Of a stretch of DNA of 64,000 nucleotides, positions 55,215-64,000 are shown piece after piece. Made by a program: the position numbers and the translations under genes. Source of the stretch: Nectonema munidae. Taxonomy: Eukaryota > Nematomorpha > Nectonematoida > Nectonematidae. The notes beneath the pieces were generated by a model. That model saw nothing but the letters and a program-made list of their open reading frames with translations, was not told the origin of the DNA and made no database searches. Each line of letters opens with the position of its first letter. The first letter of the stretch is position 1. The stretch covers positions 186,001-250,000 of the forward strand of contig JAUIRK010000894.1 of the NCBI GenBank assembly GCA_030549495.1. The letters are read 5' to 3'.

Positions 55215-55619
55215 ATCATCACCATCCATTTTGCCTTCTAGGCCTGGTTATTGTTCCCAAAGAGTCGGGGTCAACCAGTTTCCTGCAACAACTACGCCAT
55301 TTCATTCTTTCTTTAGCATCACTTCGCACAAACTTTCTTTTTTTCATATCGTGGTGTATCACTTCATTCCATGCTTTCTTGGGTCTTCATCTCCATCAAT
55401 CAATTCATCTTTTATCTTCTTTACAACGTTCCCTTCGAACATCCTCTCGACATGACCAAACCAACGTAATCTATTCTCTTCTAAATGCACTTCTATATCC
55501 TCAATTCCAATTTTCTTTCTCAACACATCGTTGGCAATCCTATCTTTCAGCGTCTTTCCGCGCATCATCCTAATCAATCTCATCTCAGTTGTTTGTAGCC
55601 TTCTCGTCTCAGCCTTCTT
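55215..55619 (-). mobile_element. LINE 3' end, copy 3 (405 bp)
   Basis: Minus strand encodes RRLQTTEMRLIRMMRGKTLK and ENRLRWFGHVER, the classic C-terminal segment of non-LTR endonuclease-reverse transcriptase ORFs (ENRLRWFGHV.RR). It is followed by a GATGATGATG tail at its 3' end (plus 55211-55224). A perfect 15-bp duplication CACTAGTCAGTCATC flanks it (55200-55214, 55620-55634). 5'-truncated on insertion; the frame is broken near 55360. Confidence 0.92.
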
Positions 55620-55774
55620 CACTAGTCAGTCATCGCATGTAATAAATCCTTTATCTCTCTTTACTTCTTTCAAACAGATATTCAAACCGATGCTCATAAA
55701 TGCCCTTTCAGGCTTCGATCTTCTAGTACTGAAACATCTGCATGCGTAACAAAATTATCGTTCTCAAAAGATTG

Positions 55775-55910
55775 ACCCATCAACGGTTAGTTACTTTGTT
55801 CATTTGTTAGTTGGTTTGTTTGTTCGTTATTTGGATATTTTACATATTCAGTCAGTTAAGTTAGTGGATTATGTTAGTTATTTAGTTAGCGAGCTAGTCA
55901 ATTAGGTAGT
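55775..55910. repeat. GTTA-rich low-complexity repeat, copy 2
   Basis: ATCAACGGTTAGTTACTTTG and following TTAG/TTTG units, partner of 52505-52590. Confidence 0.7.
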
Positions 55911-56149
55911 TTTTGTCTTAGCTTGTTGATGTTGGAATTATTGTTGAAGTTTTCTATTAAATTTTTCCGATGATTTGTCACTCTTTTGTCATGTAACGCC
56001 TTTGATTTGCCGCTAAAATGAATTTCCCTATTTTTGTTACTTCTTTGAATTTCTATCATTTTCACAGGAGCCACTCTTAAAAACAGAAATAACGAATCAG
56101 AAATGATGATATGATACGACGAGAAATTCGTTCTAAAACACAAGGAAGG

Positions 56150-59100
56150 TCTGACCTATGTTCACACCTCCCTCCACAAGGGCGACGAACCTTTAAGAAA
56201 GATAAGGGTTTCCTTCCTCTAGCTTATCACTATCAGTGAGTGGTGCATCGACAAAACTGGATTCGCTAGTATGCTAATAAATATCTTCACCAAAATCAAA
56301 GTAAAGTGGTCCTCAATATGGAAATGATTTCGGAGCTAGCGAACCTTCGACCACATATGTGATAAGCGTTCAGAGGGGCGTGTCATAGGCTTTCATACTT
56401 CCTAAATCCCCTTCTATTGTGCAGGAAATATAGGATTGCAGATAGATCAACAGGGGTGAAAGCCGTTAGCGACTGTCTAAAATGATTTTTACTTCCTACT
56501 GATTCAGCCAATTGCGTTTGGTTATGTTGTTAAAACGGCTGTGATAGAGCTATCTACGATCATTATTATTTTCTGCTCTTTCTCGTTTATCCCTACCCAC
56601 GACCCCAACTATCTCCATTCTGCGCCAAGATTTCAAAAGTATGGAAAAACACAAGAGATCTTCCGCTATACAATTGGAAAAGAAAGACAAAGATCGAACT
56701 GAAAAAGGCATTGTCGCTATTTAGTGAGGGGTAGGCTTGAATCGCTGCCACAAAGTGTCGTCGGGGACCTGGAAACCAACTTCTAAATATGAAGATCCAT
56801 GGTTAGGAAAAGAAGCAATCAACCCAATGAGGATTGAAAATAGTCAAAACGGCATCCAATGGAGAGCCGTATTGTGAAGGTACATTCGCTATTACACACA
56901 AGACAATGGTCGTGGGAAAGCACCGTCGACCCAATGGAATCTAGCCCTAATACACACAATGACACGTCAAGCGTCTATGAAACTTCCACGAAATGGAACT
57001 TTTATTTTGTGTGTATATTTACACTTTGTTTTACTAAGGACCCTTTTTATGGCTGACACCAAAGTGCACTTAGGTTTTATCCCTTTATCTATCGATTTGT
57101 TCAATAAAGATTTTAAGGATCTAACAGTATACTTAACTTGATCTCTAAGAGAGGTAAACTTCTTCAATGAGGAATCCATTTTATTTTTTTCCACGTGAAA
57201 AAAGTGTCTCTCTTCTTTTAATCACTTTGTGTGTAACCCACGGATTATTTTTAGTTCTATATTTATCATTTGAAGTAAAGTAAGTTTTAGTAGATTTCTT
57301 TCTAAATTCAAGCACTTTATTTATAAAAAGATCTAAAATAACTTTGGAGCTCCCTGAAAATCTTTGGAAATTGAAGTAGTCGAATTGATAGAACCAACTA
57401 AGCTAAAGTATTGATTCTTATTAAAATACGTTTTTACTATTTTGAGTTTGTGGAATGTGGTAAGTTTGGTAGATGATAGAATAGGGTAAAAATAACTGAA
57501 CTAATAACAAAAGTTTGGTGATAAAGTTTGTTAAAGTGTATAAAGAAATTGCCTACTAGTGTTGCACTTGAAGGACGAGTAGGAGTACTGGTCGATGGAA
57601 TAGAGGACTGGGATCAGAGTAAAGATAGAAATGATGAAACATGATTTTTGCTGTAACAGTCGAATAAGTTGTAGTTGTAATCCATCCGCCACGTAAAATC
57701 CCTCGATAGTTCGCTCAAATACTCCTCAAATAAATTGTTAAATGAAGTCATTTCAGAAAGTGTAGACGCAACGAGCCATTTCCATCTATTAATTCAATGG
57801 AGTAAACATTTACAAAAACCTAACATCTATATGAGTTATCATCAAATAGAACTGGAAGAATGGCTGCTAGTTCATAGGACAAAATACCATTCACACCCAT
57901 TCTTGGTACATTCTCTTTTGTCTGTCTTTTTAATAACACTTCAACTGGTCGTTTGAGCGCTTTGCTAAGGATTTGGGCAATCTGTCTACGAAAGCTATCT
58001 TCTCACAGCCAAATTATATAGACTTGTCAACATTATATGTAGATGCGAAGATTCAGCCAATTACAGCATTGACTAGACTTTCTGGATATCTTTCTGAATC
58101 CAATGGATGTATATTATGCATTCATCCAGGTTGTCTTGAATTTTTAATCTGTCAAGAGTATCATCGGCCTTGGTTCAAGAAGTGCCCTCTTTTTATGCGC
58201 AACAACTTCTGTATTGCCATACGCCATGTTTCTATGTCAATTTTCAGCTGATTACATATGTGAAGGCCAAGGATCCAACGCTTGAGAGTGGACGACTGCA
58301 AGATGATGTCAATGAGACTATTTGACCATGGCCACACCTAATGAAGGTAGATTCAATACACTGGCCAGACCATATATCATTCCAGACTCCGGGTTGGTGT
58401 CTCATGACTAGATCTCCATCCATGAAAGTCTTTAGGACAGACTATGAGAGCTTTGCCATGGATCGTAAATAATACAGTCCGTACTGGACATAGTTGAAGT
58501 GACCAGAACGAAGAAAATAGATAAATTATGCCTTTTGTGGCCATTCTGCTCGAACGAATGGCACAGAACCTTAAAGTGAGTAACAGAAGTTCTTGGTCAC
58601 TTTCGATATGCAAACGTTTTTTTAATTGAGTAAATGCTTTGCGAAAGATTTCTATGTTTGCCATTCCATTACGAGATAACATAAACAGTTGGGGAAAGTA
58701 TTAGACAAGTTTAAATCCTTTGTAGAGCTATTCAATTCGGGGTGTCGTCATTCAAAATTGTGTTAACAACTTTTGGAAGTTTGTAAAACTTGAAAGATAA
58801 AAGGCTTTGAAATAAAAGGTCGTTTGTAGTATTCTCGATCTAATGTCTTCTTCCTATTTGTCTGTATGTATCCTACAGGTCTCAAGGATAGATTTTTTGA
58901 ATGACTTGTGTGAGATATACAGTGTCTAAATTAAACCAGCGTTGGGTGCTATGCTTCTGCAAGGCTTTGTTACAGGCTCTCTCGTTTTTGCAAGAATTGT
59001 TTGCACTTATTCTTGCAAGAGCACTGGTTCTAAAGCTGGGAGGAATTCCCCCTTTGTGGAACTTTAACATATTCTATGGGGAGAAGGAAAAACACTAAAC
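56150..59100. other. GC-richer block, content unassigned
   Basis: Base composition is clearly less AT-rich than the rest of the window from about 56150 to 57060, and again 57550-59050. Frames on both strands reach about 100 codons (for example 57973-58251 plus, 58377-58682 minus) but none carries a motif I recognise. It could be an old inserted element or decayed genes. Confidence 0.35.
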
Positions 59101-59384
59101 TGCAAAGCGACAGACTCTAGCTGAGGAGATCAGAAGGGATAAAACTATCAACATTTTTATTTGTTATTAAATGTGTATGATTCCACTATAAAAATGTTCT
59201 ATGTAAAATGCAAATGTTTAAATGTCGTCTCCAGTAGTTTTGTCAGAACACTGATAAGAAAGAAATGTGAAGATTTTCAGTATTCTATTAGAATTTATTT
59301 GAATGTAAACTCTTGATAAAAATGTTCAAATTCAAATGTTAAGGCCCTTCATTGAGGGGATTGCTTGCTTAAAATGTTCCAAAC

Positions 59385-59680
59385 AAGGGATTCTTAACCT
59401 GTGGTCCATGGATGCTCATTGGATGGGTTTCAAGAGTTTTGTGAGTGTCGCATTAAAGAAACCATTTTTTTATTTAAAATTATAAATATACTTTCATTAA
59501 CATTTTTTTGATTAAAACATTTTATAATTGATCCTTTTAATAAAAACTTAATTCTTTTTTTGCAAGTACAAATATTAATTGCATGCAAGGTATTTATATG
59601 AAAATTTCCGTGGTGGGGATCCTTAGCTTTCATGAGCTTTTTAAAGAGGACCATCACTAAATAATGGTTAAGAACCCCTG
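59385..59680. mobile_element. hAT-type MITE, about 296 bp
   Basis: Ends AAGGGATTCTTAACC and GGTTAAGAACCCCTG are inverted (CAGGGGTTCTTAACC family). Flanking 8-mers TTCCAAAC (59377-59384) and TTCTAAAC (59681-59688) match at 7 of 8 positions, a hAT-type duplication. Confidence 0.82.
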
Positions 59681-59919
59681 TTCTAAACTATAACATTACA
59701 ATAGACATTATCTCTGCTCCGAACACAACCGTTTGTATAATTCTTCAAAAAGCAATCTTCGTCATTCCTCTTATCTCTGGTACGAAAGGAAAGAAATCAT
59801 TGGTTCTACATCTACGCCTATTATTATATAGCAATTTATTCACAACTACTTCTGTAATTAACAGAAATAATGATGGACACGTGAATACAATAAACATCTT
59901 TTGGAAGAGAATTGTGTTT

Positions 59920-60130
59920 TCCCATTATACATCCATCATGTGCTCAAACCATGGAAATGCTTCTAATGTGAAAAACATCATTTTTATAGCTGCAAGTTGG
60001 CCATCTCGAATTTTCGTCCATAAAAAAGTTTCTTCCCTGTCAGCTTGGTATGTGGGTGATTTGTGATAAGTGTATCCTAATACAGCAAGAAATGCAATAA
60101 ATGTATGTTTCAAAACCGCGTTCAATTATA
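59920..60130 (-). pseudogene. Open coding-like fragment, unknown
   Basis: Minus strand reads LKHTFIAFLAVLGYTYHKSP, then YQADREETFLWTKIRDGQLA and FFTLEAFPWFEHMMD. It looks protein-like but no family was recognised, and no good splice sites bound it. Confidence 0.3.
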
Positions 60131-62056
60131 AACGCTTTTTTCCAGCGAAATATTAAAAGATTGCAAAAATTAAGCATTTGAAGGCCTGGAAGTAGTTAAA
60201 TACACTGTTTATGTGTTTAAAAAAGTACATAAAAATCATAAGATTTACTAGTTCAATAACGAAATTTTTTTGAGGTCGTTTAGAAATAGTAGTAAAATTA
60301 CGCGTAGTACTCGCTATCAGATTATATAGTATAGCACATATTACATTTTTTCAGTCATTTTACAGTGAAAAATATATTTACAATTCAATCACAACAAATC
60401 TCAGTCACTTATCTCAATGAAGTTGTAAATTTTTCCGACTCCGAAACAGATTTTAGAAGTTATATGTTCATATTTCACAGCAAAAAAACACTTGTATCTC
60501 AAAATTTTTTAAAGTTTTTGAAAGTTAACTAACTAATTCATTAACCACTAACATTAAATCTTTTACTTTTTACTCAGGCCACAGAGAATTGCCCACTTTG
60601 CCAATTCACAGAATGCAAATAAAAAGAGGCAATTTCACAATTATAAAAGTCAAACCAAAAGTAGTATAATCAAGTTTTACCATTTTTATAGTAATATTAC
60701 CAGCAATTTGTGTAAAGTGAGAGCTTTTACTCAATTTTTTTGAATAAATAAATATTTCCTTATTTTTTCTGTTATGTCAGCAATACCAATATTTAAATAA
60801 TGATAATTAGTTAATGATATAGAGAACTTAAAAATCTTTAGTTTGAGAGGATTTTTCAGTCAAATCTTTTACCTCATTTAAAATCAATTTAGTACTAAAA
60901 ATAGTAAATTTGCCCATGATTCAATAATAGTATTTTTATTACCAAGAATAGCAAAGTTATGCATTGCGAAAGTAATCATTTAGAGTAGCTTTACAACTAA
61001 AGCTACTCTAAAGTTCTCCTTTACCTTTTTTTTCACCTTCACCATTTAGTTTGAGGGTATTGCGCGTTTCAACGAATAAATTAAGAAATTATATTTATGC
61101 AAATTGTGTCATAATTTAATGAGATTCACTTGCATTCCACTTCTCATGTGGCAGCTTTGCGAATAAATTTACATATTACACCCCTCAAATTAAATTGACA
61201 AGTTAATGCTTTCTGTGAGAAGTAGGGAATCGATTAAAAAACGAATAATACGTTGCAATCTGCCTTTTTCATTCAGGCATTTTACGTTGTAACACATGTG
61301 CTGCGTTTAGTATTTATTTAATAATACTGCAACCATATGCTGAATTGGATTATGTTTTTTGAAGTTTTAATGTTATCATTTCTAACATTTTGTTTGATGT
61401 GGTTGATAACGATTTTCTCATAATTGTATTTTCGATGCTAAAAATAGTAAAATAGATCAAAGAATCGAGAATGAATTGTTATAATTGACCTATACGGCAT
61501 ATACAAGTTACGACTGATTGAAAATGTAAAGATACAGCATTTTTTTTATGGTTTTATAAGAAAATTATATTTTTGAAACTATTAATATAAATAGGAATAA
61601 ATTAAGGATCCATTATGATCAAATCCTTTTCTTTTTCTGAATCAAAATTCACTCCTTTGTTCGTATAATAAAATTTTATAGTTGACATTTAATTTTGATA
61701 GCGCGCTTAAATATTTTTTTACCAAAGTACATAAAAGCAGTAAAGCCTTTCATCTTATCCTCCATCACATCAAAATGTCCATTTCTTCCATTAATTTTAA
61801 TTGCATTGGGAATTTATGTTTTTATAACTTTTTTTCAATTTGTTTGTATTGGATAAAGTTGAACCTTCTCACCGCCATACTGCAAAAACAATTGAGCAGG
61901 TCTTTCCGAGTCTAGTAGATTATTTTTTGCAAGCACTTTTAAGATCAATTTTTGCGATTAAAAATAAATTGATAAAGTTTAAGTATAAGAAGAAGAAGAA
62001 GAAGAATTTTTATTGAAAAATTATAATTATATTTAACTTTTCAGGTTGGGGTATAT
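60131..62056. other. No gene seen
   Basis: AT-rich sequence. A perfect hairpin lies at 60979-61012 and a short (AAG)n run at 61986-62005. Nothing else recognised. Confidence 0.5.
60979..61012. repeat. Perfect 15-bp hairpin with 4-nt loop
   Basis: TTTAGAGTAGCTTTA, CAAC, TAAAGCTACTCTAAA. No U-run or gene next to it that would explain it. Confidence 0.9.
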
Positions 62057-62064
62057 TTTAGATC

Positions 62065-62476
62065 AGTGATTCTCAAACTTTTTTCTCTTGTGGAACCTTT
62101 GCAAACTCAATTTTTTTATAATTTTTTATAAATATGGGTAGATCCCTTATTTTCATTTCTCCCAATAGTGGTTTTATCTATCAAAAATATATGAAAATAA
62201 ACAAGGCGTCCTTAATCACTATTTTTAGTTTGTTTACTCATTTAATTTTAAATAGTTCTATATCTATTATAAAATGAGATAAATTGTATAAAATCAATTT
62301 TATTATGTCAAAAAGTGGAAATTTTTATACGAAAAAATATGTTGTTTAGTGGGGAGCCTTGAACTTGATGCTGTAAAGCTAAACAAATTTTGAATTTTAA
62401 ATATTCTTTTAAGAACCGCTCTAAAATTATTGTGGACTCCGTGGGGATCCAACTGGACCACGTTGAGAAACATCGT
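62065..62476. mobile_element. hAT-type MITE with perfect 8-bp duplication
   Basis: Ends AGTGATTCTCAAAC and GTTGAGAAACATCG are inverted (CAGTG.TTCTCAAAC family). TTTAGATC flanks both sides (62057-62064, 62477-62484). Interior AT-rich, no ORF. Confidence 0.85.
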
Positions 62477-62856
62477 TTTAGATCTGAAATGTAGAAGAGA
62501 AATTTAATGAACTTTTATGAATTCCATATTTTTTCATATTCAAGTAATTTTAAGCCCAATTTCCAAAAATGTGAAACAATATTTGGTCAACCATCTTTTA
62601 GCGTTTCTTTAAAATATGGTCTTTGATAAACTGATTAATTCAATCTTTATGATAGGGTCACAAAGAGCTAGCGCTGATAAAAAGTTTCCAGCTTTCACTA
62701 CTAGGTTTAACTGTGGCTGAATGAATACTTTCCCCATCATGGAGAGAGGGGAGAATGCATTTCTGTGGGAACGGCAAGAATGTTTCTCTTATATGGAAAC
62801 GCGTAATTTCAGGTCCCATTCGTCTTTTGTGTGTGTATATGTATATTGTGTTAGCA

Positions 62857-63277
62857 TAGCAGATTAACACATGGGCTATTGGGAATGCAGCCCTATGTCC
62901 ACGGCCCCACTGAAAAAATAGGTCCCAGTATTGAAAAAATGCATATAATATATGCAAAAAGTAAAGCTATAGAAAAGTCTATAAAGAAATAATTACTTAA
63001 GTGGAAATAAATATGGATTTGTAACTTTTTTGTATTAAAGTATTTACACATTAAATAAATGAATAAACGTTTTACTATGCCTTTTTTTTCGTTTTTTTTC
63101 TTTTGAACAACATACGTAATAATTAAGACTTGCATATTATACAGTTTTTTATAAAGTAGACTTTTTTTAGACATGTCATAAAGCCGAAGATCTATACATA
63201 GGGAGAGGGGGGCTAACAGTTTCTTTAAATCACATAGCTATGGCCCCAGGCCCTGCGTTTCCCTAATCCGCACCTGT
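62857..63277. repeat. Probable TIR element, about 420 bp
   Basis: Left GCAGATTAACAC...GGGAATGCAGCCC...CGGCCCC and right GGCCCCAGGCCCTGCGTTTC...TAATCCGC are loosely inverted over about 40 bp. No target duplication found. Confidence 0.45.
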
Positions 63278-63329
63278 ATATATGTGTCTGTCCGTGTGTA
63301 TGTGAGTGGGAATTTGTGTGTATTCGTGG

Positions 63330-64000
63330 TTATTAGAGTTGGGTATGATTATAATCAGAATCATAATCGGAATTTCAAAATTTTCTAGAATCCTTATCAG
63401 GATCATAATCTTTTTTTTTTTAAATCCAAAATTAGAATCAAAATCAGACATAGAGAACCATAAAAAACAGATTCTCTCAGTAATAGTAGCATGGGAAGCT
63501 TCACTGTTATACACCCGGAGAACGATTAGAGTTTCGCGAAAAATTAAGAAAAGAGCTCCATTGTATCTTCCCTATTGAGGGAAAATAAATGACAAATCTC
63601 TATGCAGAGTATAAACCACGGTTAGACAAGGATTTTTTCATTCCCAAAGCCAGAAAACATGTACATCTGGCTTTTTGTGTTTGAGAGCGATGAAAACAAT
63701 GATATCCACATTTAAGCGAATCATTCATCAGCACTAGTAAACGATCTACACTGGAAAGTAAAGCAATCCATCTTTCCACTGCTGCTAAACTGACCTGTAA
63801 ATATCCATAATCAAAGTTGTAATTAAAAATACGGTGAAGCAGAATTCGAATCATAATAATCATGTGTGTAGGGATGGTATTCGGCCAAAATTAACTGATT
63901 GTTATTAACCGGTGGATTCGGCTGACTAATTCACCGCAACGAAACCGTAATTCACTGATCAATTCAACTCGCAAAACGTTTAGCGAATCAAAATAGATTT
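63330..64000. repeat. AT-rich tail with ATAATC/AATC-type repeat end
   Basis: TTAGAGTTGGGTATGATTAT starts a GATTATAATC-rich stretch related in inverse to 41640-41660. 63880-63985 has GGTATTCGGCC and AACCGGTGGATTCGG motifs of unknown origin. No gene. Confidence 0.35.

Noticed and set aside
57735-58251. Plus-strand frames in the GC-richer block as a host gene
   Set aside because: Two adjacent frames without splice sites or known domains; minus-strand frames of similar length overlap them.

Overview
This is nuclear DNA from an animal. It is very AT-rich, has spliced genes with GT..AG introns, and is packed with decayed mobile elements. The two host genes are an Additional sex combs (Asx/ASXL)-type gene and a DNAJC25-type gene, both typical of animals. 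The very AT-rich introns, serine-rich exons and mix of Tigger, piggyBac, hAT, LINE and tRNA-derived SINE copies suggest an arthropod, perhaps a crustacean. The phylum is an inference, not something read directly.

Layout. 1-7.0 kb: transposon graveyard (hAT copy at the window edge, tandem repeat, small TIR element, Tigger copy with a piggyBac-type MITE inside it, LINE tail). 7.3-21.3 kb, minus strand: an Asx-like gene in at least seven coding exons. It carries a recognisable DEUBAD/ASXH region split over three exons and a long serine-rich last exon ending in a reduced Cys-rich motif. Its introns hold a Tigger copy with a SINE inside it, a 403-bp foldback, a MITE and several short repeats. 21.4-28.2 kb: gene-free interval, including a 3.3-kb block with few G on the plus strand that ends in a pentanucleotide array, and a SINE just upstream of the next gene. 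28.3-50.5 kb, plus strand: a complete DNAJC25 gene in 11 coding exons (336 residues) with every splice phase consistent. Its introns hold hAT, Tigger, LINE and MITE copies and an old reverse transcriptase/RNase H fossil. 50.5-64 kb: no host gene recognised; a piggyBac copy with TTAA ends, a SINE, a LINE tail with a 15-bp target duplication, a GC-richer unassigned block and several hAT-type MITEs.

The two host genes are divergent (head to head), with about 7 kb between the outermost exons seen. By family knowledge, Asx is a chromatin cofactor that activates the BAP1 (Calypso) H2A deubiquitinase through its DEUBAD domain, and DNAJC25 is an ER-membrane J-domain co-chaperone. Nothing in the sequence links their functions. 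I saw no new multi-gene system. The most distinctive content is the set of nested or duplicated mobile elements whose target duplications can be read directly, and the divergent Asx gene.
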